Shown here one piece after another: positions 1-9,364 of a stretch of 28,248 nucleotides of DNA. Under the pieces are notes generated by a model. That model did no database searches and was not told the origin of the DNA. It was given only the letters and a program-made list of their open reading frames with translations. Origin of the DNA: RECO01 sp050485385 (GTDB lineage: Bacteria; Pseudomonadota; Alphaproteobacteria; Geminicoccales; Geminicoccaceae); assembly GCA_050485385.1 (NCBI GenBank), contig JBJHBG010000064.1:1-28248 (forward strand), in the 5' to 3' direction. The translations under genes were made by a program, and so were the position numbers. The stretch's first letter is position 1, and each line of letters opens with the position of its first letter.

Positions 1-503
1 CCGGCCGAGTTCGCCTCGAAGGCGACGGTCGGGCTGACGTTGACGGTAGCCGCACCGGCGTTGTTGTAGGTGGCGCCGAGGGCACCGCTGATGACGGCGA
101 TGCCGTTGAACTTGGTCGAGCTGGAGACGAAGTCGATCTGGCTGACCATCGCCTGGTACTCGGCGTCCAGATAGCCGCGCTCGGTGTTGGAGAGCACGTC
201 GGAGCGTGCCTGGGTAGCGAGTGCCTTCATCCGCATCAGCGTGTCGCCGACACGGCTGAGGGCACCGTCGGCGATCTGCAACAGCGAGCCCGCCTGCGAG
301 GCGTTGGTGGCGGCCTGCTTGAGGGCGGTGACGTCGGCCTTGAGCTTGGTGCCGACGGCGAGCGAGGCGGCGTCGTCCGACGCCTTCACGATGCGCGAGC
401 CCGACGAGAGCTTGGCGATCGACGCGGACTGCGCCGAGCTGTTGCGCTGCAGGTAGTTCATCGCCGAGTTGGACGCGGCGTTGGTCGCAAAGGTCAAGGA
501 CAT
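1..503 (-). CDS. fliC: Flagellin, N-terminal part (3' end beyond window)
   Basis: Flagellin is secreted through the flagellar export channel and polymerises into the filament. Visible here are the start (MSLTFATNAASNSAMNYL) and about 167 residues with the D0/D1 hallmarks: the Asn/Ser-rich N-terminus, the segment KLSSGSRIVKASDDAASLAV, and long coiled-coil helices. The ATG at 501-503 has a good ribosome site (AGAAGG) just upstream on the minus strand. The gene runs off the left edge, so the variable domain and C-terminal D0 helix are not seen. It is almost a copy of the flagellin at 1125-2255: the first 127 window bases are identical to the equivalent bases there, and the second copy has one extra codon near the start. 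It lies downstream of the CxxCxxCC gene on the same strand. Confidence 0.95.
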   Translation of the reverse strand, partial: MSLTFATNAASNSAMNYLQRNSSAQSASIAKLSSGSRIVKASDDAASLAVGTKLKADVTALKQAATNASQAGSLLQIADGALSRVGDTLMRMKALATQARSDVLSNTERGYLDAEYQAMVSQIDFVSSSTKFNGIAVISGALGATYNNAGAATVNVSPTVAFEANSA

Positions 504-529
504 GGGAGCACCTTCTACGTGAAGGACAT

Positions 530-548
530 CCCCGCCTTCGTGGCGGGG
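530..548 (-). promoter_or_regulatory. Perfect hairpin in the leader of the first flagellin
   Basis: A perfect 7-bp inverted repeat (CCCCGCC / GGCGGGG) with a 5-base loop lies 26 bases upstream of the flagellin start codon, between the CxxCxxCC gene and the flagellin. There is no T-run after it, so it does not look like an intrinsic terminator. It would fold in the 5' untranslated leader. A post-transcriptional role (stability or a protein-binding site, as known for FlbT on flagellin leaders in other alphaproteobacteria) is inference. Confidence 0.45.
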
Positions 549-615
549 CCGGGCGGGATCGCCCGATGGGTGGAGCTTGCCGTGGAACCGTTAAGAAAGG
601 CTTAAAGCGACTCGC

Positions 616-1053
616 TCATTTCGCGATCGGCGTGACCTGGATGCTCGCCGGACGCAACGTGCCATCGGCGGCAAGTTCGCGGGTGGTCCGCCGGTCGGTG
701 ACGACCACCTTGTAGCGCGGCATGACGCGCCGACGCAGATAGTCGAGGAAGTCCTTGCGGAGGATGCGGTCGTGCCGCCCCTGATCCACCATCACCGCGG
801 CGATCATGCCGTGCGTGGGCTCGGCGGCACCCCAGACCATCGCACCCGAGCGGTCGGGCCGCAACTCGTCGGGCATGGCCTCGTCGATCAGCCACTGGCA
901 GCGGAAGACGAAGCAGGCCTCGACCCGTTCTTCGTAGTTGCCGCAGCCGACGCCGATCCTGCAGTGCCGGCACCAGGTGCCGGCGGGCTTGTCCAGTTCC
1001 GGTACGTTCATGTGCTTGCAGCAGAACGTGCAGCCGCCGCAATCGCGCGCCAT
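616..1053 (-). CDS. Small CxxCxxCC (YkgJ-type) cysteine-cluster protein between two flagellins
   Basis: A 145-residue soluble protein with no signal peptide. The N-terminus carries an exact CxxCxxCC motif (C5, C8, C11, C12), followed by C28, C31, C37, C47 and C52, giving nine cysteines in the first 52 residues. This matches the zinc/iron-chelating cysteine-cluster family (YkgJ, PF03692), whose members are thought to bind Fe-S or Zn. The rest is a basic alpha/beta region of unknown function. The family also includes FliB, the flagellin lysine N-methylase of Salmonella, but FliB is much longer, so the same activity cannot be assumed here. Start ATG at 1051-1053 is preceded by AAGGAAGAG. It sits between two flagellin genes on the same strand, after a strong hairpin. 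An overlapping frame at 602-1042 is a shadow. Confidence 0.85.
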   Translation of the reverse strand: MARDCGGCTFCCKHMNVPELDKPAGTWCRHCRIGVGCGNYEERVEACFVFRCQWLIDEAMPDELRPDRSGAMVWGAAEPTHGMIAAVMVDQGRHDRILRKDFLDYLRRRVMPRYKVVVTDRRTTRELAADGTLRPASIQVTPIAK

Positions 1054-1074
1054 CGGCTCTTCCTTCGTGCTGGC

Positions 1075-1103
1075 GACCCCGCTCCCTCGAAGGGAGCGGG
1101 GTC
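1075..1103 (-). terminator. 12-bp perfect hairpin between flagellin and the CxxCxxCC gene
   Basis: A perfect 12-bp inverted repeat (GACCCCGCTCCC / GGGAGCGGGGTC) with a 5-base loop lies 21 bases past the flagellin stop codon and 21 bases before the CxxCxxCC start codon. There is no T-run on either side, so it may be a weak terminator, an attenuator, or a 3'-end stabiliser that keeps flagellin mRNA abundant while limiting read-through. The structure is seen directly; the role is inferred. Confidence 0.6.
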
Positions 1104-1124
1104 CATCCTATTCTGCCTGGGCGC

Positions 1125-2255
1125 TTACTGCAGCAGGCGCATGAGGTTCTGCGGCAGCTGGTTGGCCTGGGCGAGCATTGCCGTCGCGGCCTGGGTCATG
1201 ACCTGGTTCGTGGTGAACTTGGTCATCTCCTCGGCGACGTCGACGTCCATCAGGACCGACCGCGCACCATCCAGGTTCTCGATCGTGGTGGCGATGTTCT
1301 CGCCGATGCGCTCGACCCGCGCCATGGCGGCACCGAGGCCGGCACGGCGCGTGTTGATCGTCTCGATCGCCGTATCCAGCGCGGTACTGGCGGTCTCGGC
1401 CAGGTTGATGGTCGTGATGTTCGAGCCGGTCAGGTTGAGTGTGGCGACCGTGGTCTGGGCGAAGTCGACCGCGATGTCGTCGTTGCCGGCACCGGCGGTG
1501 ACGCCCATCTGGAAGGTGGCCGCGCCACCGGTGACCACGACCTCTTCGTTCGCGGCGGTCAGGTTGGTACCGGTGGCGTTGGAGAGGTCGAAGGTGTCGA
1601 ACTTCACCCGCACGCCGAGGCCGGCGAACTCGACCGTGCCGCTGAAGGCATCGTCGGTGTTGTCGACGACGACGGTCTGCGAGTTGCCGCTGCCGGTCTC
1701 GGTGACGGTGAGTTGACCGTTGGTCTTGTCGTAGCCGATCTGGTAGGTGCCGGCCGAGTTCGCCTCGAAGGCGACGGTCGGGCTGACGTTGACGGTAGCC
1801 GCACCGGCGTTGTTGTAGGTGGCGCCGAGGGCACCGCTGATGACGGCGATGCCGTTGAACTTGGTCGAGCTGGAGATGAAGTCGATCTGGTTGATCATCG
1901 CCTGGTACTCGGCGTCCAGATAGCCGCGCTCGGTGTTGGAGAGCACGTCGGAGCGTGCCTGGGTGGCGAGGCCCTTCATCCGCATCAACGTGTCGCCGAT
2001 GCGCGACATGGCACCGTCGGCGATCTGCAACAGCGAGCCCGCCTGCGCCGCGTTGGTGGCGGCCTGCTTGAGCGCGGTGACGTCGGCCTTGAGCTTGGTG
2101 CCGACGGCGAGCGAGGCGGCGTCGTCCGACGCCTTCACGATGCGCGAGCCCGACGAGAGCTTGGCGATCGACGACGCCTGGGCGCGGCTGTTGTTGTTCA
2201 AGTACGAGATCGCCGAGTTGGACGCGGCGTTGGTCGCGAAGGTGTTGACGGACAT
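1125..2255 (-). CDS. fliC: Flagellin (full length)
   Basis: A complete flagellin of 376 residues. The conserved N-terminal D0/D1 region (MSVNTFATNAASNSAISYL, then KLSSGSRIVKASDDAASLAV) is followed by a Thr/Val/Gly-rich variable domain of roughly 120 residues, then the conserved C-terminal D1/D0 helices (residues about 290-376, ending LPQNLMRLLQ). It lacks a signal peptide, as expected for export by the flagellar type III apparatus. The frame stays open another 31 codons upstream, but the ATG at 2253-2255 is chosen because homologues begin there and AGGAAGG lies at the right distance. The gene is a tandem paralogue of the partial flagellin at the left edge. Its leader can fold so that the ribosome site is paired (2260-2301). 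Confidence 0.96.
   Translation of the reverse strand: MSVNTFATNAASNSAISYLNNNSRAQASSIAKLSSGSRIVKASDDAASLAVGTKLKADVTALKQAATNAAQAGSLLQIADGAMSRIGDTLMRMKGLATQARSDVLSNTERGYLDAEYQAMINQIDFISSSTKFNGIAVISGALGATYNNAGAATVNVSPTVAFEANSAGTYQIGYDKTNGQLTVTETGSGNSQTVVVDNTDDAFSGTVEFAGLGVRVKFDTFDLSNATGTNLTAANEEVVVTGGAATFQMGVTAGAGNDDIAVDFAQTTVATLNLTGSNITTINLAETASTALDTAIETINTRRAGLGAAMARVERIGENIATTIENLDGARSVLMDVDVAEEMTKFTTNQVMTQAATAMLAQANQLPQNLMRLLQ
1750..2255 (-). repeat. Duplicated flagellin 5' segment (second copy at 1-503)
   Basis: This segment aligns base for base with positions 1-503 at an offset of 1749, changing to 1752 after a one-codon indel close to the start codon. Bases 1-127 and 1750-1876 are identical; beyond that, scattered substitutions appear, clustered around 140, 210-235 and 430-460. 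It is a tandem gene duplication interrupted by the CxxCxxCC gene. The leaders upstream of the two start codons are not similar. Confidence 0.9.
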
Positions 2256-2259
2256 GGCG

Positions 2260-2301
2260 GGCCCTTCCTGGTTGCGCACGCCGGGCCTGTTCCAAAGGGC
2301 C
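2260..2301 (-). promoter_or_regulatory. Inverted repeat that can pair the flagellin ribosome site
   Basis: On the minus strand GGCCCTT (2295-2301) can pair with AAGGGCC (2260-2266), which includes part of the AGGAAGGG ribosome-binding site of the full-length flagellin. The loop is 28 bases. Folding would hide the site and could make flagellin translation conditional. The pairing is seen in the sequence; regulation is inference, and the long loop makes it less certain. Confidence 0.35.
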
Positions 2302-2539
2302 GCGGGCCGCATGACGGTTGCGGCAAGGAAGCCAGCAAGAGGTAACAAAGCGGTTAACGCCGAGCAGTGTTGACGGCCGTTAAGCCCGATCCGGGCCGGG
2401 GACCCCTTGCCCGCACGTTATCCCCGAACGATCCCCCAGTTTATCCCACGGTCGTGACGGTGGCGTGACCGCTCCGCTCGTCCTTTTTTCTTCGACCTTC
2501 GACTTGCCAAGCCCTTGGCGATGGGTCACCTTTTCCACC

Positions 2540-5068
<2,529 letters not shown>

Positions 5069-5111
5069 TGCTCGACCCTCTTTGCCGCCTCACCCCGACC
5101 GCGGAGAGCCC

Positions 5112-5447
5112 ATGACCCCAGACCTCGAAGGCCGTGCCGAGCGCTTGGACAAATGGCTATGGCAAGCGCGGTTCTTCAAAAGCCGGTCCCTCGCGGCCAA
5201 GGCGATCCAGGAACGGCGGGTCCGGGTCAACCAGGAGGTGGTGACCAAGACACACCAAAAGGTACGGCGGGGCGACGTGCTGACCTTCGCTCAGGGTGCG
5301 ACCGTGCGCGTGATCGAGGTCCGCGACTGCGCGAGCGTTCGCGGCCCGGCGGCGGTGGCACGGCTGCTCTATGCGGACTTGCGGGCGCAGGCGGCCGTGG
5401 TCCGCGACCGCGGCCTGGACGCGGCACTCGCGACCGGCGCCCCTTGA
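5112..5447 (+). CDS. S4-domain RNA-binding protein (Hsp15-like)
   Basis: A 111-residue basic protein made almost wholly of an S4 RNA-binding fold. Its start RLDKWLWQARFFKSRSLA is the typical opening of the Hsp15/HslR family, followed by the RVRVN strand and the VRRGDVLTF hairpin. E. coli Hsp15 binds 50S subunits carrying stalled nascent chains; the alphaproteobacterial members are assumed to act on rRNA or ribosomes. The ATG at 5112 is chosen over the longer open frame from 4971 because GGAGAG lies 6 bases upstream and family members begin here. It follows the helicase closely and probably shares its transcript. In many alphaproteobacteria, from memory, this pair is followed by a ferredoxin gene and a CarD-family gene; neither is present here. 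Confidence 0.9.
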   Translation: MTPDLEGRAERLDKWLWQARFFKSRSLAAKAIQERRVRVNQEVVTKTHQKVRRGDVLTFAQGATVRVIEVRDCASVRGPAAVARLLYADLRAQAAVVRDRGLDAALATGAP

Positions 5448-5453
5448 GGCAGT

Positions 5454-5479
5454 CGGGCCGGCAGCGTGTCGCCGGCCCG
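5454..5479. terminator. Inverted repeat between convergent genes (likely bidirectional terminator)
   Basis: A perfect 9-bp inverted repeat (CGGGCCGGC / GCCGGCCCG) with an 8-base loop lies in the 40-base gap between the S4-domain gene and the convergent cytochrome c gene. There is no good T-run on either side, but the position between two converging stop codons makes a shared terminator the simplest reading. Confidence 0.55.
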
Positions 5480-5487
5480 CCGTGTCG

Positions 5488-5892
5488 TTACTCGGCCCAG
5501 ACGCCGCCTTCCTCGCGCATGTAGGCGATGACGTCGGCGATCTGCTGCGGGTTGCGCAGGCCGGCGAAGGCCATGCGGTTGCCCGGCATGTACTCGCGCG
5601 GGTTGGCGAGGTAGCCGGCGAGGTTCTCCTCGTTCCAGACCTTCCCCTCCTCGCGCCGCTCCAGATAAACCGGCGAGTAGCGGAAGCCGTCCACCTCGGC
5701 GATCGGTCGATTGATGATGTTGACCAAGTGCGGGCCGACGCGATTCTGCTCCTGGTTGACCACGTGACAGGCTTGGCACTGACGGAACACGGCGGCGCCA
5801 GCCTCGGGATCGCCCTCGGCGAACGCAGGCGTGGCGGGCAGGGCAAGCGCGCCCAGGACGGCGGCTGCGCTCAAGGCGGAACGGAACGACAT
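5488..5892 (-). CDS. Periplasmic class I cytochrome c (cytochrome c2 / mitochondrial type)
   Basis: A 134-residue secreted haem protein. A Sec signal peptide (residues 1-25, ending PAFA) leads to a mature class I cytochrome c. The haem site CQACH is at 39-43, giving two thioether cysteines and the axial His43. The segment NPREYMPGNRMAFAGL supplies the axial methionine, most likely Met107, as in mitochondrial cytochrome c and bacterial c2. The C-terminal helix ADVIAYMRE is typical. It should carry electrons between the bc1 complex and an oxidase or other periplasmic partner. It lies 81 bases downstream of yggS on the same strand, with its own candidate promoter in the gap, so it is probably transcribed separately. 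Confidence 0.93.
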   Translation of the reverse strand: MSFRSALSAAAVLGALALPATPAFAEGDPEAGAAVFRQCQACHVVNQEQNRVGPHLVNIINRPIAEVDGFRYSPVYLERREEGKVWNEENLAGYLANPREYMPGNRMAFAGLRNPQQIADVIAYMREEGGVWAE

Positions 5893-5931
5893 GGGCGACC
5901 CTCTTTGTTCGTTACCCTGATGATGGGGCGG

Positions 5932-5959
5932 AACATATGAGCTTTTCCACCTGCATCAA
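5932..5959 (-). promoter_or_regulatory. Candidate sigma-70 promoter for the cytochrome c gene
   Basis: On the minus strand TTGATG and TATGTT are separated by 16 bases, about 40 bases upstream of the cytochrome c start codon. Each hexamer matches four of six consensus positions. The local sequence is AT-richer than its surroundings. This is a pattern match only. Confidence 0.4.
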
Positions 5960-5973
5960 GCGTGAACGGCGTT

Positions 5974-6657
5974 CTACGCCTCGGGCTTGGCCGGACGCGG
6001 GCCGAAGACCGCGGTGCCGACGCGGACGTGGGTGGCTCCCAGGCGCACCGCCTCGACGTAGTCGCCGCTCATGCCCATGCTCAACCCCTGGAGGCCTGCT
6101 TCGGTTGCGAGCTTGCGCAAGAGCGCGAAGTGCGGCGCCGCCGGTTCGTCGGCGGGGGGGATCGCCATCAGCCCCACCACGTCGAGGCCGTGCTCGCGGC
6201 GGGCGCGCTCGACGAAGGCGACCGTCTCCGTTGGTGCGATGCCGGCCTTCTGCGGCTCCTCGCCGGTGTTGACCTGCACGAAATAGCGGCGGCGAAGACC
6301 CCGCTTCGCCTCGGCCTTGGCGAGGGCCGCCGCCAGCCGTTCGCGGTCGAGGCTCTGCACCACGTCGAACAGGGCCAAAGCCGCCTCCGCCTTGTTGGTT
6401 TGGAGGGGGCCGACCAAGTGCAGTTCGAGGCCGGGCCACCGTTCCCGCATGCCCGCCCAGTGGCGCGCCGCCTCCTGCACGTAGTTCTCGCCGAACACCC
6501 GTTGGCCCGCCTGCAACGCCGCCAGGATGCGCGCCTCGCTCTGGGTCTTGCTCACCGCGACCAGCGTCACCGCTGCCGCTGGCCGGCCGCTCGCCGCCGC
6601 CGCTGCGAGTTCGGCGCGCACCGTCCCCAGATTTTCGGCCACCCGATCCTCGTCCAT
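5974..6657 (-). CDS. yggS: YggS/PLPBP-family pyridoxal phosphate homeostasis protein
   Basis: A 227-residue single-domain TIM-barrel protein of the YggS/PROSC family, which binds pyridoxal 5'-phosphate and buffers its cellular level without known enzyme activity. The PLP lysine is Lys37 in LVAVSKTQ. Other family marks are RVFGENYVQEA, HLVGPLQTNK, QVNTGEEPQKAG, GLMAIPP, LSMGMSGDYVEAV and the phosphate-binding end HVRVGTAVFG. The frame is open for 52 more codons upstream, but the ATG at 6655-6657 has an excellent ribosome site (GGGGGAGG) and gives the usual family length. It is often near the cell-division or proC genes in other bacteria; here its neighbours are unrelated. Confidence 0.95.
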   Translation of the reverse strand: MDEDRVAENLGTVRAELAAAAASGRPAAAVTLVAVSKTQSEARILAALQAGQRVFGENYVQEAARHWAGMRERWPGLELHLVGPLQTNKAEAALALFDVVQSLDRERLAAALAKAEAKRGLRRRYFVQVNTGEEPQKAGIAPTETVAFVERARREHGLDVVGLMAIPPADEPAAPHFALLRKLATEAGLQGLSMGMSGDYVEAVRLGATHVRVGTAVFGPRPAKPEA

Positions 6658-6976
6658 CGCTCGCCTCCCCCTGTGACCCAGCCGCAACGTCGCCCGGCCC
6701 CCCTGTTTGCCGCCTTCCCCGCCGAAGGTGAAGCCGAAGCCGCAATGCCCAGTGTTGGCGCGGGTTTTCGATGTGGATGGGGCACGGAGCCGGCTGTGTC
6801 GCCGGCGCAACACTCAGCACCAATGACGCCCGGAGACCGCCGTCTTCGCTTGTCCCTGCGACGTGATGTGTCGATAACCCTGGACGTGGCGGTCACGGCT
6901 CGTGCCCAGACCGTCTTGGTGCTCCCGGGCCGGCTACGATCGGCTCCCTAGACACGAAGTGATGGAGTAAGTCATC
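6658..6976. other. Divergent intergenic region between yggS and the porin
   Basis: About 320 bases with no gene I can support. Frames that cross it have no ribosome site and resemble no protein I know. It must contain the promoters for the divergently transcribed yggS and porin. The best candidate facing the porin is at 6850-6878. A second TTGGTG...TACGAT pair closer to the porin has a spacer of only 13 bases and is not convincing. Confidence 0.6.
6850..6878 (+). promoter_or_regulatory. Candidate sigma-70 promoter for the porin
   Basis: TTGTCC and GATAAC are separated by exactly 17 bases, with four of six consensus matches in each hexamer. Transcription would begin near 6885, giving a leader of about 90 bases before the porin ATG. 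Pattern match only. Confidence 0.4.
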
Positions 6977-8023
6977 ATGAAGAAAGTGCTTCTGGGCACG
7001 ACCGGCATGATCGCCGCGGCGGCGATCGCCGGCGGTGCGGTCATGACCGCTCCCACCCCGAGCTACGCGCAGGACATCAGCGTCGGTGGCCTGCTCGACG
7101 TCCGGATCACCGGCCGGCACGACTTCAGCTATCGCTACTTCGACAGCGACTTGTCGGCCAATCGGAACAGCCAGTTCTGGAACGACTTCCGCATCGAGCT
7201 GAACGCGGACGGCGTCGGCGACGCGACCGGCATCCGCTACGGCTACCGCTCGCGCTTCCGCACCGATAGCTCGCAGGCCGATGCCGGCGACGTGGTGTTC
7301 GACCGTAACTGGGCGTTCTTCCAGGGCGGGTTCGGCGAGTTCCGCGGCGGTCAGCTCCTGCCCGTCACCGACCTGTTGCGCATCAGCGGCTCGTCCTTCA
7401 CCGCGAAGGGCACCGGCGGCATCGACGGTCTGTCGGCCAACGCCCCGCGCGTTCGCGTGCAGGACAGCGGCATCGGCGGCAAGATCATGTACCTGACGCC
7501 GAACATCATGGGCTTCCAGGCCGGTGTCGACTACGCCTCGCAGGACAGCGACGTCGGTCGCGCGGTCGGCGCGCAGCCTGCCGGCAACAGCCACAACGAC
7601 AGCTGGTCGGCCGGCGCCAACTGGCAGGGCAGCTTCGGCGCCCTCGACCTCGGCGTCTATGCCGGCTTCGCCGGTTCCGCTGGCTCGCCCGGTCTCGAGG
7701 GCCGTCGGAACTACCAGGTCGGCGGTCGTGTCGGCTTCGCGGGCTTCGACGTCGACGTCGGCTATGGCGAAGAGCGCAGCAGCTCGAACACCGCTGGACG
7801 TGTGAACTTCATCAACGCCGGTATCGGCACCGAGCTCGGTGGCACTGGCCTCGGCTTCACCTTCCAGAACGACAACATCAAGTTCGGCAATGCGACTCAG
7901 TACTACTACCTGAGCGCCACGCAGCCGGTGTTGCCCGGCGTCTCGCTCCGGGGCGACCTCGGCTACGTCGACGGCGACGAGGACGGTGTCGACCTGATCC
8001 TGCAGGTGCGCACGGTCTTCTGA
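6977..8023 (+). CDS. Outer-membrane porin
   Basis: A 348-residue beta-barrel protein. A long signal peptide (about residues 1-31, ending PSYA) precedes a mature chain rich in Gly, Asn, Asp and aromatic residues in alternating short strands (for example NFINAGIGTEL, YYYLSATQPVL). It ends in Phe with the pattern LILQVRTVF, the signal read by the Bam machinery. Size and layout fit the 16-stranded general porins of alphaproteobacteria, which let small hydrophilic solutes through the outer membrane. The ATG follows GGAG at a proper distance. A strong intrinsic terminator follows 33 bases after the stop, so it is probably monocistronic and highly expressed. Substrate preference cannot be read from sequence. 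Confidence 0.88.
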   Translation: MKKVLLGTTGMIAAAAIAGGAVMTAPTPSYAQDISVGGLLDVRITGRHDFSYRYFDSDLSANRNSQFWNDFRIELNADGVGDATGIRYGYRSRFRTDSSQADAGDVVFDRNWAFFQGGFGEFRGGQLLPVTDLLRISGSSFTAKGTGGIDGLSANAPRVRVQDSGIGGKIMYLTPNIMGFQAGVDYASQDSDVGRAVGAQPAGNSHNDSWSAGANWQGSFGALDLGVYAGFAGSAGSPGLEGRRNYQVGGRVGFAGFDVDVGYGEERSSSNTAGRVNFINAGIGTELGGTGLGFTFQNDNIKFGNATQYYYLSATQPVLPGVSLRGDLGYVDGDEDGVDLILQVRTVF

Positions 8024-8055
8024 TCCAGCCTTCGGGTTGTCTTTCTCGCGGGATG

Positions 8056-8086
8056 CGGCGGGCCTCCGGGTCCGCCGTTTCTTTTG
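8056..8086 (+). terminator. Intrinsic terminator of the porin gene
   Basis: A 9-bp GC-rich stem (one G-T wobble) with a TCCG tetraloop is followed directly by TTTCTTTTG. This is the clearest Rho-independent terminator in the window and closes the porin transcript. Confidence 0.85.
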
Positions 8087-8147
8087 TAGGGTATGGAGAC
8101 CACGGACGACGCATGAAGATCATGCGCGCGCGAGCACTTAGCATCGG

Positions 8148-8174
8148 TTGACTTGACGGCCCGCAAGGTACAAT
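8148..8174 (+). promoter_or_regulatory. Candidate promoter for the small outer-membrane protein gene
   Basis: TTGACT (five of six) and TACAAT (five of six) are separated by 15 bases, slightly short for sigma-70. Shifting the -10 element by two bases to CAATTA gives 17. It lies between the porin terminator and the GTG at 8200, leaving a leader of about 20 bases. Confidence 0.45.
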
Positions 8175-8199
8175 TAACGGTGGTGATCGGAGACAGTTC

Positions 8200-8757
8200 G
8201 TGCGGTTCGGCTTCCTCGGCATCGTCGCGTTGGGTTGGGTGCTGGCTGCGGGGCCGGCGACCGCCGACGGTTGGCGGCTCGAGCCAGGGGCCGGCACGGA
8301 CGACGGGCTGTCCATTCGCTTTACCCCCCGTCTTTCCAGCATCATGTCGCTGGATCAGGCGAAGCTGACCCTGTCGCTCGGGGCGGCCGGTCTGGAGAGC
8401 GAGCCGTTCGCCGGCGGCGGCCGCTACGAGCCGGGCCGTCCGGGCGAGACCCGCGGCTTCCAACTCGGCGGTGCGTTGCATCTCGACGACGTGCGGCTCG
8501 GCGCCGGCTACGTCCAGACCGAGCGCGGTCGCGTCGAAAGCGACGGCTTCGCGGCCGGACTATCCTATCACCGCTTCAGCACCGGCGTTGGCTTCACCGA
8601 AACGGTCGGGCCGAGCGGCTCGACCAGCCGCTACGCTCTCGGTGCGCAGCTCGATGCCGCACCGGGGCTCAGCGTCGGCGCCGACCTCACGGTGCGCGAC
8701 GGCGAAGGCGAGCCGGTCGACACCACGGGCGTGCTGCGCCTCAGGCTCGCGTTCTAG
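8200..8757 (+). CDS. Small outer-membrane beta-barrel-like protein, unrecognised family
   Basis: A 185-residue secreted protein. The signal peptide is residues 1-22 (ends ATA, then DGW). The mature chain shows alternating hydrophobic/polar strands separated by Gly/Asp/Glu turns (FQLGGALHLDDVRLGAGYV, ALGAQLDAAPGLSVGADLTV) and ends in Phe (VLRLRLAF), as expected for an outer-membrane barrel of about 8 strands. I cannot name the family. The GTG start is supported by GGAGA 9 bases upstream. It lies directly after the porin but behind the porin's terminator and its own likely promoter. It could instead be a soluble periplasmic beta-rich protein. Confidence 0.75.
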   Translation: MRFGFLGIVALGWVLAAGPATADGWRLEPGAGTDDGLSIRFTPRLSSIMSLDQAKLTLSLGAAGLESEPFAGGGRYEPGRPGETRGFQLGGALHLDDVRLGAGYVQTERGRVESDGFAAGLSYHRFSTGVGFTETVGPSGSTSRYALGAQLDAAPGLSVGADLTVRDGEGEPVDTTGVLRLRLAF

Positions 8758-8818
8758 GCGCGCATCGGCGCTGCTCTCGGCTCTTGCCCGCGCGGTCGTA
8801 TGTGCTACCAACCGCTCC

Positions 8819-9346
8819 ATGCGAACGTTTTCGGGTCTGCGCCTACGTCTCTGTCTGGCCATTGTGGCCTGCGTCGCCCTGGCCGCGTGCGGCGGCGGTA
8901 CGCCGGCCACCACGACCGGCAGCTTCGACGATAGGATCAACGAGGAGGGCGGCCTGTTGTTCGGCACGCCCGTGTGGCTGATCGGCGGTCCCGACGAGCG
9001 CGCGGCGCAGGCCGGCAGCGGCGGCGGGATCGGCGTCAACGCGTTTCTCTGGCGGGCCTCGCTCGACACCATCGACTTCATGCCGCTGACCTCCGCCGAC
9101 CCGTTCGGCGGTGTGATCATCACCGACTGGTACGCGCCGCCCAACGCGCCCGACGAGCGGCTCAAGGTCAACGTCTTCATCATGGACACGACGCTGCGTG
9201 CCGACGCGCTCAAGGCTTCCGTCTTCCGGCAGACGCGCCGGAACGACGGTTCGTGGCAGGATGCGCCGGTGGAGTCCGGCACCGCGCGCCAACTCGAAGA
9301 CACCATCTTGACCCGGGCGCGCGAGTTGCGCATCGCCGCGGGCTGA
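8819..9346 (+). CDS. DUF3576 family lipoprotein
   Basis: A 175-residue protein with a lipoprotein signal peptide: basic start, hydrophobic core, then the lipobox LAAC with Cys24 as the lipidation site. The mature part includes FGTPVWLIGG, GIGVNAFLWRASLDTIDFMPL, DPFGGVIITDWY, a strand KVNVFIMDTTLRADALKASVF and a C-terminal helix. This matches DUF3576 (PF12100), a family found in alphaproteobacteria next to leuS and of unknown function. The open frame extends upstream to 8471 but that part is the shadow of the preceding gene; the ATG at 8819 fits the lipoprotein signal. With leuS 18 bases on and lptE after that, a role in envelope assembly is possible, but this is inference from context. Confidence 0.85.
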   Translation: MRTFSGLRLRLCLAIVACVALAACGGGTPATTTGSFDDRINEEGGLLFGTPVWLIGGPDERAAQAGSGGGIGVNAFLWRASLDTIDFMPLTSADPFGGVIITDWYAPPNAPDERLKVNVFIMDTTLRADALKASVFRQTRRNDGSWQDAPVESGTARQLEDTILTRARELRIAAG

Positions 9347-9364
9347 GCCCGAAGGCCAACGTTC

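Noticed and set aside
2318..2335. A possible sigma-54 (-24/-12) promoter before the full-length flagellin
   Set aside because: Only the GG-N10-GC core matches (TGGCTTCCTTGCCGCA); the TT of the -12 element and most of the -24 element are missing, so the match is no better than chance in GC-rich DNA.
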